The notes below the pieces were generated by a model. It was given only the letters and a program-made list of their open reading frames with translations, searched no databases and was not told the origin of the DNA. This document shows positions 35,934-46,655 of a DNA stretch of 50,127 nucleotides, piece by piece. The stretch is taken from the NCBI GenBank assembly GCA_022824685.1, contig JAJDZJ010000173.1, forward strand, positions 1-50,127, read 5' to 3'. Position numbers and translations under genes: made by a program. Each line of letters begins with the position of its first letter. Positions within the stretch are counted from its first letter, which is position 1. The DNA is from Caldilineaceae bacterium. GTDB lineage: Bacteria > Chloroflexota > Anaerolineae > Caldilineales > Caldilineaceae.

Positions 35934-37115
35934 ATGGGCATCAGCCTCGGAATCGTCGGTCTGGGAGCCTTCGGCAGCTCCTTCGCCGACCTCTTCATGA
36001 GCCATCCCCTCGTCGATCGCATCGCCCTCTGCGACCGCGAGCCTGACCGTATCGCACGCTTCGCCGGCCTCGAGTACTGGCAGAGCAAGTTCAACCCCCG
36101 CGACGCCTACGCCTCACTCGACGACATCTGCGCCAGCGATGTCGACGCCATCGCGCTCTTCACCCAGCACTGGCTCCACGCCCCACAGGCCGTCCAGGCA
36201 ATGGAAGCCGGCAAACACGTCTACTCCGCCGTGCCTATCGTCACACTGCCCGACGGCGACGAGATTCTTGACTGGTGCGCACGCCTTGTCGAAACCGTCG
36301 AACGCACCGGCCAGCTCTACATGCTCGGCGAAACTACCTACTACCGGCCCGAGACCATCTACTGCCGTCGACGCGCCGCCGAAGGCGACTTCGGCAGCTT
36401 TGTCTACAGCGAAGGCGAGTACCACCACGATGTCGACAGCCCCGGCAGCAATCTGCGCCGCGTCATCGAACACCGCCTCGCCAGCGCAGCCGGACAAGAG
36501 TGGCTGGAGAAGAACCAGACCTACAAAGACAGGGGCGTTCAGAATGGCCCCATGCACTACCCAACCCACTCCACCAGCGGACCCATGAGCGTGATGAACG
36601 CCCGCGCCAGCAAAGTCTGCGCTTGGGGCTGCGCCAACCGCACCAACGACCCCTACTTCAAGGAACAGGGCGACGCCTTCAGTAACGAGACCGCCCTCTT
36701 CCAAATGAGCAACGGCTCAACCATGCGCATCTGCGAAACCCGCGAAATCGGCCTGCGCGGCCGCGAAACATTCCGTATCTACGGCACACAGGGCAGTTTC
36801 GAAAACGGGCGCTGGTGCGATAAGGAAAGCAGCACACCGCTCTCCGCCGAAGAGATGCGCCAGTCCCTCCCGCCCGAAGTCGAAGACGCATTCCGCGCCG
36901 TCAGCCGCACCTCCGAAGTCTACGGAGGCCACGGCGGCTCCCATCCCTTCCTCGTTCACGAATTCGTTGAAGCGGTAGCCCAGGAGCGCCAGCCCGCAAT
37001 TCACGTCTGGTCGGCCGTCCGCTACATGGCCGCCGGCGTAATCGCCCACAAGTCAGCCCTGCGGGACGGCGAAATCCTGTCCGTCCCCGACTGGGGAGAT
37101 GGGCCAGCCGGCTGA
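35934..37115 (+). CDS. Gfo/Idh/MocA family oxidoreductase
   Basis: The 393-residue protein begins with a Rossmann nucleotide-binding motif, GIVGLGAFGSSF, followed by an acidic CDRE at the end of the second strand, which suggests NAD. Residues about 95-115 contain EAGKHVYSAVPI, in the position where the family usually has the EKP catalytic lysine; that Lys is not present here. The C-terminal half is the usual mixed-sheet substrate domain. Members oxidise or epimerise sugars, inositols and sugar nucleotides. The ATG at 35934 has AAGGAG in front. It is 94 bases after the Uma2 gene and converges on the DUF6504-like gene; a role in sugar catabolism is likely but unspecified. Confidence 0.88.
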   Translation: MGISLGIVGLGAFGSSFADLFMSHPLVDRIALCDREPDRIARFAGLEYWQSKFNPRDAYASLDDICASDVDAIALFTQHWLHAPQAVQAMEAGKHVYSAVPIVTLPDGDEILDWCARLVETVERTGQLYMLGETTYYRPETIYCRRRAAEGDFGSFVYSEGEYHHDVDSPGSNLRRVIEHRLASAAGQEWLEKNQTYKDRGVQNGPMHYPTHSTSGPMSVMNARASKVCAWGCANRTNDPYFKEQGDAFSNETALFQMSNGSTMRICETREIGLRGRETFRIYGTQGSFENGRWCDKESSTPLSAEEMRQSLPPEVEDAFRAVSRTSEVYGGHGGSHPFLVHEFVEAVAQERQPAIHVWSAVRYMAAGVIAHKSALRDGEILSVPDWGDGPAG

Positions 37116-37222
37116 CCGCCGGGCCATCCCAATCTGCGTCGCGTGCCATTTAACCTGCCGCGTCCCCTGCCCTCAAGAGTCGCGCAGCCCGAGCCTGTCT
37201 GACCGCGGCCCCTCGGTCCCCC

Positions 37223-37489
37223 TCAAACCATGTCCGCGAGCCAGGCCTGGTGCAGCGCCCATTCATCTTCAACCGGATCCCAGCGCAGTTCGAATGCGCT
37301 TGAATCCAACGTCTCCACCAGGAAGCAGCGAATCCGCCGCCCCTCCGTACTCTCCTCCCACCGCCGGCCATGGGCGGCAACGTAGTGCCACCTTCCCTGC
37401 CACTCGAAAGCCTTCACCCGCAACTCGCCCGACGGCCGCGCCTGCGCCTTTACCTGCACAGCCTCGTTGACCGCCGCCACCCGTCTCAT
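37223..37489 (-). CDS. Small conserved protein, DUF6504-like
   Basis: The 88-residue protein is rich in Trp and Arg (FEWQGRWHYV, LRWDPVEDEWALHQAW) and looks like a small beta-rich domain. It resembles DUF6504 proteins, though I am not certain of that family. Its ATG overlaps the stop of the upstream pncC-type gene by 4 bases (ATGA), so the two are translationally coupled. No function is known to me. Confidence 0.6.
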   Translation of the reverse strand: MRRVAAVNEAVQVKAQARPSGELRVKAFEWQGRWHYVAAHGRRWEESTEGRRIRCFLVETLDSSAFELRWDPVEDEWALHQAWLADMV

Positions 37490-38010
37490 CCCTCTTCCCC
37501 GGCCTCCGCATAAGAGCGCAGCATCTCCAGAGCAAGCTGCGCGCTCAATAGCTTATTGCCCCGCCGGTCTGCCGACCAGACCTCCTTCTCCGCCCGGTTG
37601 TACCCATCCCGAGCCGCCAGATGCAGGTACACGAGACCCATCGGCTTCTCCGCAGTGCCCCCGGGGCCCGCCACCCCGGTTATCGACACCGCCACGTCAG
37701 CTTCATACGCCTGAAGCGCGCCGTCCGCCATCTGCAACGCAACCGCCGCGTTGACAGCCCCATCGCGTAGCAACAGCTCGCCCGCCACGCCCAGCAGCCG
37801 TTCCTTCGCCGCATAGCTGTAAACGCCCGCGCTCCCCAGAAACCAGTCCGAGCTGCCCGGTATCTCCGTCATCAAGTGTCCCACCAGTCCGCCCGTGCAG
37901 CTCTCCGCCACCGCCGCTTTCAGTCCTGCCCGCTTCAGCGCGTAACCCGTCTCCTTCGCAAGCCCGGTCAGCGCCTGCTCGTCGCTTGGAATCCTGTTCT
38001 GTTCCGTCAT
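37486..38010 (-). CDS. pncC: CinA C-terminal domain protein (nicotinamide-nucleotide amidohydrolase)
   Basis: The 174-residue protein is a stand-alone CinA C-terminal domain. The motifs AESCTGGLVGHLMTEIPGSS and SITGVAGPGG are characteristic; the Ser in AESCTGG is the usual catalytic residue. The family converts nicotinamide mononucleotide to nicotinate mononucleotide and ammonia in pyridine nucleotide recycling. The start at ATG 38010 is supported by GAGGCGAT upstream; the longer frame to 38085 lies in the leader. A TTGGAC-18-TATAAT promoter is present at 38113-38142. It is coupled to the small gene downstream. Confidence 0.9.
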   Translation of the reverse strand: MTEQNRIPSDEQALTGLAKETGYALKRAGLKAAVAESCTGGLVGHLMTEIPGSSDWFLGSAGVYSYAAKERLLGVAGELLLRDGAVNAAVALQMADGALQAYEADVAVSITGVAGPGGTAEKPMGLVYLHLAARDGYNRAEKEVWSADRRGNKLLSAQLALEMLRSYAEAGEEG

Positions 38011-38112
38011 ATCGCCTCTGTCTATGCCTCGATTTGCCGTATCTGCCGGTTCTGCCGTCCCTCTGCAAAAAGAGAAAATAACCAATCACATCCGACAACA
38101 CCCTCAAACGCA

Positions 38113-38142
38113 ATTATAGACCGCCCCAATTCCCCCGTCCAA
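38113..38142 (-). promoter_or_regulatory. Promoter of the pncC-type gene
   Basis: On the minus strand TTGGAC (complement of 38137-38142) and a perfect TATAAT (complement of 38113-38118) are separated by 18 bases. The predicted start is near 38106, about 95 bases before ATG 38010. Confidence 0.6.
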
Positions 38143-38167
38143 CTACCCAGGACTACCCCCACATTGC

Positions 38168-38314
38168 CGTCCCGCCGTATCTCCCCGCCCCTCCGCGCAC
38201 CCAAAGCAGTTCCCCACAGCCCCCCGTGCCCTCCGTGGATCTAAAGATGTTGTAGTTCTTCGCGCCCCTTCGCGGACTAAAAGATGCCCTCCGCAGTTCT
38301 CCGTGGAGAAAAAG
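38168..38314 (+). repeat. TTCGCG/TCCGTG hairpin repeat in a divergent promoter region
   Basis: Several units occur here: an intact TTCGCG-form hairpin unit at 38259-38276, a TCCGTG-form unit at 38222-38238 with one end mismatch, and flanking degraded units ending in AGTTCTCCGTGGAGAAAAAG. It lies between the promoters of the divergent genes at 38010 (minus) and 38512 (plus). Confidence 0.65.
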
Positions 38315-38364
38315 CTTCCGATCGTTGTTAAGACTTTGTCTGCGCCGAACAACCGCGATCACAG

Positions 38365-38393
38365 TTGACAGATCCCAGCGATTCCTGTAATGT
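38365..38393 (+). promoter_or_regulatory. Promoter of the membrane coiled-coil gene
   Basis: TTGACA at 38365-38370 and TAATGT at 38388-38393 are separated by 17 bases. The predicted start is near 38400, about 110 bases upstream of ATG 38512. Confidence 0.5.
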
Positions 38394-38511
38394 CGATAAA
38401 CGGCCCGGAAACGAAAGAACAGCACCCAGCGCAGCCGTCAACCGCTCCGTTTCCCTACTGTTCCTGGAGCCGCGCTCGAAGGAGAGTGCGGGCAACTCTG
38501 AGGAGATTTCG

Positions 38512-39498
38512 ATGGAACTCCAGACAAAACAGCCTCCCGAACTCGAATTCAGCATGCCGGAGGTCGAAGAGTCCCTCACCGCCTATCTCTCCGCCATAGG
38601 CGGCGCGATCATCGGCCTGCTCCTCACCTTGCTGGTCCTCGCAATCTGGAACGACGGCACGCTCAACTTCACCAACGCCTCCAAAGTCAACGCCCTTGAG
38701 GCCGGCTTGACGGATGTGGCCGCCGACGTCGAAATGGTGAATGCCAACTTCGACTCTCTCGGCCAGCGAATCGTCGTCCTCGAACAGGAAGCTGGCGCCG
38801 TCGCAGCGCTGCAAAACAGTCTCGCCGCGCTCGACAGCAGCCTCTCCGAACTCGACCGAACGCTCAACGACCAGGGCATTCACCTCGGCGAACTGAATAG
38901 CGCCGTTGAAGACCTCCAGGTAACCAGGCGAAACTTCGACATGTTTACCGCCGCCCTCGCCGACGCGCTGGCCCTGATGGAATCAGACGCTTCCGATCTG
39001 CAGCCGCAGTCCGCCGCCCCTTCAGAGAGGGGTCAATCCTCACTGCCTTCATCAGAGTCGCCTAGCGCAGACAATGCCGGATCCTCTATCCCGACCGGGA
39101 CATCAGATGCCCTTACAGAGACCCGGATGCAGCCTGCCCTGGCCCTTCCCGAACCTGTTCGGGTCGTGGACCAGGAACTCGCTCCCGACGTCCTCCTCAT
39201 CCATCTCTTCCTCGACGTCAACGCCGATGGCGCGATCGATGGCGACGAGAATCTCATCGCCGGCGCGACTGTGATAGTGACTGCCCCCGATGGCAGAACA
39301 GTCGCCCCGAAGAACAACGTCGGGTCAGCCGGCGCCCTCTTTGAAGGCCTTATGGCCGGAGAATATACCGTAACGGTGGACGATGTGCAGGGCTACACGT
39401 TCGCCAGCCAGAATACCGCCGCCATCACCGTGGACCCGGAAGCCGGGGCCGGTCAAGCTCTCTATTTCCCTGTCGTAACCACCGCCGTCGACGAATAG
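38512..39498 (+). CDS. Membrane-anchored coiled-coil protein with Cna/SdrD-B-like domain
   Basis: The 328-residue protein has no recognised name. A short charged N-terminus is followed by one membrane segment at about residues 28-47. A coiled coil follows, with heptad-like Leu/Val spacing and many Asn/Asp at about 55-150, then a Ser/Pro-rich low-complexity linker (about 160-215), and a beta-sandwich domain to the end. That last domain starts LLIHLFLDVNADGAIDGDE, with a calcium-binding-like Asp-rich loop, and continues like the SdrD-B/Cna-B repeats of surface proteins. The protein is probably extracytoplasmic. The ATG at 38512 is preceded by GAGGAGA. It converges with rsmD, with 18 bases between the stops. 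Confidence 0.75.
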   Translation: MELQTKQPPELEFSMPEVEESLTAYLSAIGGAIIGLLLTLLVLAIWNDGTLNFTNASKVNALEAGLTDVAADVEMVNANFDSLGQRIVVLEQEAGAVAALQNSLAALDSSLSELDRTLNDQGIHLGELNSAVEDLQVTRRNFDMFTAALADALALMESDASDLQPQSAAPSERGQSSLPSSESPSADNAGSSIPTGTSDALTETRMQPALALPEPVRVVDQELAPDVLLIHLFLDVNADGAIDGDENLIAGATVIVTAPDGRTVAPKNNVGSAGALFEGLMAGEYTVTVDDVQGYTFASQNTAAITVDPEAGAGQALYFPVVTTAVDE

Positions 39499-39516
39499 CC
39501 GTCGTCAAAAGCCTTG

Positions 39517-40086
39517 CTATGGCCGCGACGATTCTTCTACCACAACCTCGTAAAAGACCAGCAACACCGAGCCATAGCGCCTCCGGTCAAACTCGATAAG
39601 TCTGTCGAGCCCGACCGGCGCTTCCTCTCGCGGATGAATCTGGACGATGACAACACTCTCCTCCATCAGCAAGTCCGGCCTGGAATCCACCTTCAGCAGA
39701 GCCTCTCGCCACATCTCCCGGTACTGTGGCGGCGCAACATAGACCAGCTCAAACGGCTCGCCCTCATACTTGTCAATAAAGTCATAAATGTCCCGCCTGA
39801 CCACGGTCGCCCGCTCCGACAGCCTGCAGTGGGCCAGGTTTCTTAGAATCATGCCAACAGCCGCGTTGCTGCGGTCCACAAAAAAAACGTGTCCCGCCCC
39901 CCGGCTCAACGCCTCGATGCCCACCGCACCCGTGCCGCCAAACATGTCCAGCACGCGCCGACCCTCAATCCAATTCCCCAAGATCGAAAACAGCGCCTCC
40001 TTCGCCCTGTCCGTTATCGGCCGCGTCCCCTTCCCCGGAACCGACCGCAACCTGTGTCCCCTGGCGCTACCCGCTATCACCCGCAT
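39517..40086 (-). CDS. rsmD: 16S rRNA (guanine966-N2)-methyltransferase RsmD
   Basis: The 189-residue protein opens with the RsmD hallmark MRVIAGSARGHRLRSVPG and has TRPITDRAKEALFSIL, then the SAM-binding motif VLDMFGGTGAVGIEALSRGA at about residues 45-64. It should methylate the exocyclic amine of G966 in 16S rRNA. The catalytic (D/N)PP(Y/F) motif reads APPQY at 118-122, lacking the usual Asp. This could be a lineage variant, but it is a departure at the key residue. The ATG at 40086 has no Shine-Dalgarno sequence; a short upstream frame with a strong site overlaps it. Confidence 0.9.
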   Translation of the reverse strand: MRVIAGSARGHRLRSVPGKGTRPITDRAKEALFSILGNWIEGRRVLDMFGGTGAVGIEALSRGAGHVFFVDRSNAAVGMILRNLAHCRLSERATVVRRDIYDFIDKYEGEPFELVYVAPPQYREMWREALLKVDSRPDLLMEESVVIVQIHPREEAPVGLDRLIEFDRRRYGSVLLVFYEVVVEESSRP

Positions 40087-40133
40087 AGCGCACTCGAAAC
40101 ACGCCCAAGCCCGCGCATCCCACTCACCGCCAT
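40077..40133 (-). CDS. Possible 18-codon leader peptide overlapping the rsmD start
   Basis: An ATG at 40133-40131 preceded by AGGAGAGGAG opens a frame encoding MAVSGMRGLGRVSSALCG and stops at 40079-40077, inside codons 3-4 of rsmD in a different frame. Since rsmD itself has no ribosome site, translation of this short frame could feed rsmD by termination-reinitiation. A single-base sequence error joining the two frames would be an alternative. Confidence 0.35.
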   Translation of the reverse strand: MAVSGMRGLGRVSSALCG

Positions 40134-40233
40134 AACTCTCCTCTCCTCACGTTCGACCTTCCCAAAAAATGAAACGTCCCCAACACGCCTGCCGGCCGCG
40201 CCACTTCCTCCAATGCCCGGAACTCCACCCCGC

Positions 40234-40268
40234 CACCGACCACCGACCACTGACCACCGACCACTGAA
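40234..40268 (+). repeat. Heptanucleotide tandem repeat
   Basis: Five consecutive 7-base units (CACCGAC, CACCGAC, CACTGAC, CACCGAC, CACTGAA) lie just upstream of the riboswitch promoter. The remaining sequence between rsmD and this repeat shows nothing interpretable. Confidence 0.75.
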
Positions 40269-40300
40269 GTTACTATCGGCGAAGACATCGATTTCCGCAA

Positions 40301-40329
40301 TTGCGCTTAGAACCGGGCTGCGCTACAAT
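40301..40329 (+). promoter_or_regulatory. Promoter of the glycine riboswitch/gcvP transcript
   Basis: TTGCGC at 40301-40306 and TACAAT at 40324-40329 are separated by 17 bases. The predicted start is near 40336, just before the riboswitch. This is the clearest promoter context in the window because the downstream RNA is recognisable. Confidence 0.7.
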
Positions 40330-40367
40330 TGCCCCGGTGAACGAAAAAACCGCATAACGAGCTGACG

Positions 40368-40618
40368 CGCGACGAGAGAGACTTCACAGACGAAGCGCCG
40401 AAGGGGCAAGCCTGCAGGACAACCCACCCTGCAAGGTGACACTCTCAGGCAAAAGGATCGTCGCGATACGGCACCTTTGGAAAGCGCCGCCATCTCAATT
40501 CCAGCGGCCACCGACGGGGCAATCACGCACAGAAACGGTCAGTTGAAGTAAGGGTCTCCCTCCACTCCAACGTCGCGCCGCAACTGTGTGTGTCAATCTC
40601 TCAGGTCAAGGACAGAGG
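40368..40618 (+). ncRNA. Tandem glycine riboswitch
   Basis: Two glycine aptamers follow one another. The first (about 40368-40465) has a closing stem CGCGACGA/TCGTCGCG, the core GCGCCGAAGGGGCAAG at 40395-40410 and CTCAGGCAAAAGGAT. The second (about 40470-40618) has CCACCGACGGGGCAATC and CTCTCAGGTCAAGGACAG. Both match the conserved core of the gcvT-type glycine RNA. A terminator hairpin starts two bases after the second aptamer, so glycine binding would be expected to prevent termination and turn on gcvP. That logic matches known glycine switches upstream of gcv genes. Confidence 0.92.
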
Positions 40619-40619
40619 C

Positions 40620-40650
40620 AACGGGCACTCGTTTGAGATGCCCGTTTTTT
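40620..40650 (+). terminator. Riboswitch expression-platform terminator
   Basis: AACGGGCA at 40620-40627 pairs with TGCCCGTT at 40639-40646, and CTC/GAG extend the stem inside. Six T residues follow at 40645-40650. It stands between the glycine aptamers and gcvP. Confidence 0.88.
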
Positions 40651-40725
40651 CTTCCTGAATGGGAGTGCCGCTTTCGCAATTGCAGCCAATGAGCGAGCGA
40701 GAGCCAGAGACCAAAGGAGAGCCTG

Positions 40726-43764
<3,039 letters not shown>

Positions 43765-43779
43765 CGCCAAACTTCCGCC

Positions 43780-43857
43780 CCGCCGCCCCCAATTTAGTGG
43801 ACCCACCGTGCCCAACGTCTCCGAAATCCCCCGTAGGGGCGCCCCTTGTGGGCGCCC
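43780..43857 (+). repeat. 78-base duplicated unit, copy A
   Basis: Starts CCGCCGCCCCC, contains AACGTCTCCGAAATCCCC and ends in the 30-base GTAGGGGCGCCCC element (43828-43857). It matches copy B with only a handful of differences. Confidence 0.75.
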
Positions 43858-43902
43858 TTCCCACCGAACCCGCGTCCCTTGGCCCCGTGACACATCGCCT
43901 CC

Positions 43903-43980
43903 CCGCCGCCCCCATTTTGGTGGACCCTCGGCCCCTAACGTCTCCGAAATCCCCTGTAGGGGCGCCCCTTGTGGGCACCC
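43903..43980 (+). repeat. 78-base duplicated unit, copy B
   Basis: Same layout as copy A, with the 30-base element at 43951-43980. The flanking 45 bases between the copies are not repeated, so this is a direct duplication with a spacer. Confidence 0.75.
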
Positions 43981-44082
43981 AAGCCCCCCCGCACAGAAAC
44001 CCGCCTCCAATCAAAGACGCCAGACCGTCCCTCGCGCCCTTCCCCTGCAGTTCTCCCCCGCCCTTCCCCTAAACAATCGCGG

Positions 44083-44111
44083 TTGACACATAGTTTCTAG
44101 GTGTATATATT
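44083..44111 (+). promoter_or_regulatory. Promoter of the sugar-type ABC operon
   Basis: TTGACA at 44083-44088 and TATATT at 44106-44111 are separated by 17 bases, in an AT-rich patch that stands out from the GC-rich surroundings. The predicted start is near 44118, about 97 bases before the GTG at 44215. Confidence 0.75.
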
Positions 44112-44214
44112 ATTACCTGGAGTCTGAGAGCGGCCAGGCCTTTAGCAAGACTTGGCGCCCTCCCCTCCGCATCCGGCTTTCACGTGGAGAAGAATCAGAA
44201 GAGGAGGCTTGAAA

Positions 44215-45552
44215 GTGTCTGATTACACGAATCGAAGACAAGAAGGAAGCCGCAGCACGTTGAACCGGCGCGATTTCCTGCGCAGCGCAAGCGCGCTGGC
44301 CGGGCTCGGCCTGCTTGCCGCATGCGCGCCTGCAGCCCAGCCCGCAACAGAAGTGGGCGCCGACGCACCGATGGAAAGGACGACAGTCCGCTACCTCTCC
44401 TGGTGGTTTGAAGAGGGCAATCGCGGCGAAACCTGGAACAACTTTGTCGATGAATTCAATGAATACCAGGCCGAAATCGAAGTCGTAGCCGAAAACATCC
44501 CGTTCGACCAGTACACCACCAAAACGATCGTCGGTACACAGTCCGGCCAGCTCGACGGTGACATCATCATGGCCACTCCTGAACTCGCGCCCCGCCTCAT
44601 CCAGTCCGACCTCCTCGTCCCCCTCGACGACGTTCTGATTCGCAACGACATCACCGACCTGAGCTCTGCCCACGACGCGCTGCGCAAGGACGGCCACCTC
44701 TATGGCCTTGACATGGTCACGGTCGCCTTCGGCATCCTCTATAACAAGGACCGCTACGAGGAAGCAAATATCACGCCGGCAACGACACCGCAGGAGTGGG
44801 TCGACGTCAGCGCCGCCCTCACCGACCGTGAAAACCAGAAGTACGGCTTCTTCGCAACCCACCTCGTCAGCGAACCCTCCGACTTCTGGTTCCAGCTGGA
44901 AGTCTGGTGCATGCCCTATGACGGCATCTGGGCCGAAGGAACGACACCACTGCTGACCTCCGATCCCATCATTCAGGGCCTCAAACTGTTCAAGCAAATG
45001 TATGATGTCGCCATGCCGCAAGGCGCCGACAACCCAACCGGCTACCGGCTATTCCAGAACGGCGATGTTGCCCAGGGCCTCTACGTCTCCGCCGCAGTCG
45101 GCGCCTTTACCAAAGACGCGCCCGATGTGTATCCAAAACTGCGCAGCGCCCCCATCCCCTGGGAGACCAACAAGTCGATTGCCCGCATCCACCCGATGAT
45201 GATCAACAAGGACTCCGAGGTCGTCGAAGAGTCCATGGAGTTCGTCACCTACATGTACCAGCCTGACAACTACCGCCGTATGGTTGAAGGCTGCGAGGAC
45301 GTCATCTTCGCGCAGCCCTCAGCGGCAAGACAGGAGTATCTTGACGGTCTTGAATGGCTCAAGCCCGGTTTCTTCGGCGTCGACTATCTGACGCCCTTCG
45401 ATATTGTCGGCGACTTCGTTTACAATTTCAATGAGTTCGGTCAAATCGTCATCACCAATTTTGCCGACGTGCTCATCGCCGGCAAATCAGTTGAGGAAGC
45501 AATGGAAACCGCGCAGGTGCAGGCCGAGGACCTGGCCGACCGCATTTCATAA
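44215..45552 (+). CDS. Sugar ABC transporter substrate-binding lipoprotein (family 1), Tat-type signal
   Basis: The 445-residue protein starts at GTG 44215, chosen because AGGAGG lies eight bases upstream and the twin-arginine motif follows; the longer ATG frame from 44152 would put leader sequence into the protein. NRRDFLRSAS is a Tat-type motif, and the lipobox LAAC places the lipidated Cys at residue 37. The mature part (TVRYLSWWFEEGNRGETWNN, then a typical two-lobe pattern with ILYNKDRYEEANI) is a family 1 extracellular carbohydrate-binding protein of the UgpB/MalE type. Two MalF/MalG-type permeases follow. Substrate is probably a sugar or oligosaccharide; the sequence does not say which. 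Confidence 0.9.
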   Translation: MSDYTNRRQEGSRSTLNRRDFLRSASALAGLGLLAACAPAAQPATEVGADAPMERTTVRYLSWWFEEGNRGETWNNFVDEFNEYQAEIEVVAENIPFDQYTTKTIVGTQSGQLDGDIIMATPELAPRLIQSDLLVPLDDVLIRNDITDLSSAHDALRKDGHLYGLDMVTVAFGILYNKDRYEEANITPATTPQEWVDVSAALTDRENQKYGFFATHLVSEPSDFWFQLEVWCMPYDGIWAEGTTPLLTSDPIIQGLKLFKQMYDVAMPQGADNPTGYRLFQNGDVAQGLYVSAAVGAFTKDAPDVYPKLRSAPIPWETNKSIARIHPMMINKDSEVVEESMEFVTYMYQPDNYRRMVEGCEDVIFAQPSAARQEYLDGLEWLKPGFFGVDYLTPFDIVGDFVYNFNEFGQIVITNFADVLIAGKSVEEAMETAQVQAEDLADRIS

Positions 45553-45559
45553 CACAGAA

Positions 45560-45612
45560 GGCGAGGCGGCGATGCAGTTTGAACGAATTCGTTCCCCTGC
45601 ATCCCCCTCGCC
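45560..45612 (+). other. Large hairpin between binding-protein and permease genes
   Basis: Nested complementary arms, GGCGAGG/CCTCGCC (45560-45566, 45606-45612), GATGCAG/CTGCATC (45571-45577, 45597-45603) and the perfect palindrome GAACGAATTCGTTC (45581-45594), build one long interrupted stem 8 bases after the stop. No T-run follows. It is the third binding-protein/permease junction in the window with such a structure. Confidence 0.75.
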
Positions 45613-45706
45613 CTCCTGCCTATAAGTCAGTTTTCCCAACGGCCAGCTGTTTGCCTGCAACGGCAAACCCAATTCACCTCCCGCAAGAGTTCGAATCTAT
45701 TTCCCA

Positions 45707-46654
45707 ATGAGTGAACATGTCGAGGCAGACGCCCTGACGGGACCCCCCAGAGGGGTGAAGGCGCGTCCCCTGCTCCGCCGCCGCTATCTCCTGCCCTTCG
45801 CTCTGGTCCTCCCCATCGTCATTTACGAAGGCCTCCTGATCGTCTACCCGATTGTTCAGGGCATCTTCGGCAGCTTCACGCGCATCGAACTCGCCTCCAG
45901 CGCAGCCACCACCTGGGTAGGCTGGGACAATTACGAGCGCATGTTCTCCGACCCCGCCTTCTGGAAAGTCATTCGCGTCACGCTTCTGTTTACAGGTCTT
46001 GTCATCGTCGTCGCCCTGACGGTTGGTCTGCTCACCGCGCTTCTCTTTAACCGCCCATTCCGCTTTCGTCCCTTCGCGCGCGGCATGTTGATGATGCCCT
46101 GGGCCATCCCCGAAGTGCCCGTCGTGATGATCTTCATCTGGATCCTCAGCCCCCAGTTCGGAGTTGTCAATATCCTTGCCAGAATGCTCCCAGGCGTCAC
46201 CAAGAACCCGCAATGGCTGCAAGTACCCGAACTTGCAATGGGGTGGATGGTGTTGATCTCATCCTGGAAGGCCTTTCCCTTCTATAGCCTGGTCATTCTT
46301 GCAGCCCTGCAGGCCATCCCCCAGGAACTTTATGAGTCCGCCCGCGTCGATGGCGCCAACCGACTTCAACTCTTCTGGAACATTACTTTCCCGGGAATCG
46401 GCTCCACGCTAGAGCTGCTGGTCGTACTCGCCGCCATCTTCTCCTTCAAACAGTTCACCATCATCTTCCTGATGACCGGGGGCGGCCCGTCCGGCACAAC
46501 CGAGACGATCGTGATACGCATCTTCAATACCGCCTTTCGATTCTACGACTACTCCTATGCCACCGCGCTCGGCGTAGCCGGTTTCGTCGTCTCACTCGCG
46601 GTCGCCCTCGTATTTATCATGATGCAGGTCCGTCGCGCCGAGGACTCCGCCTGA
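45707..46654 (+). CDS. Sugar ABC transporter permease, MalF/UgpA type
   Basis: The 315-residue membrane protein has about six membrane segments starting near residue 25 (LLPFALVLPIVIYEGLLIVY). The coupling loop ESARVDGANRLQLFWNITFP is the EAA motif that contacts the ATPase. The start at ATG 45707 has no strong ribosome site. It forms a pair with the next gene, whose ATG is one base after this stop. Confidence 0.9.
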   Translation: MSEHVEADALTGPPRGVKARPLLRRRYLLPFALVLPIVIYEGLLIVYPIVQGIFGSFTRIELASSAATTWVGWDNYERMFSDPAFWKVIRVTLLFTGLVIVVALTVGLLTALLFNRPFRFRPFARGMLMMPWAIPEVPVVMIFIWILSPQFGVVNILARMLPGVTKNPQWLQVPELAMGWMVLISSWKAFPFYSLVILAALQAIPQELYESARVDGANRLQLFWNITFPGIGSTLELLVVLAAIFSFKQFTIIFLMTGGGPSGTTETIVIRIFNTAFRFYDYSYATALGVAGFVVSLAVALVFIMMQVRRAEDSA

Positions 46655-46655
46655 T

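Larger units (their letters stand above)
43765..44214. other. Intergenic region with a tandemly duplicated repeat and a promoter
   Basis: Contains two copies of a 78-base unit, 43780-43857 and 43903-43980, 123 bases apart, each ending in the GTAGGGGCGCCCC-type element. A strong promoter for the sugar ABC operon follows at 44083-44111. No gene is supported. Confidence 0.65.
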
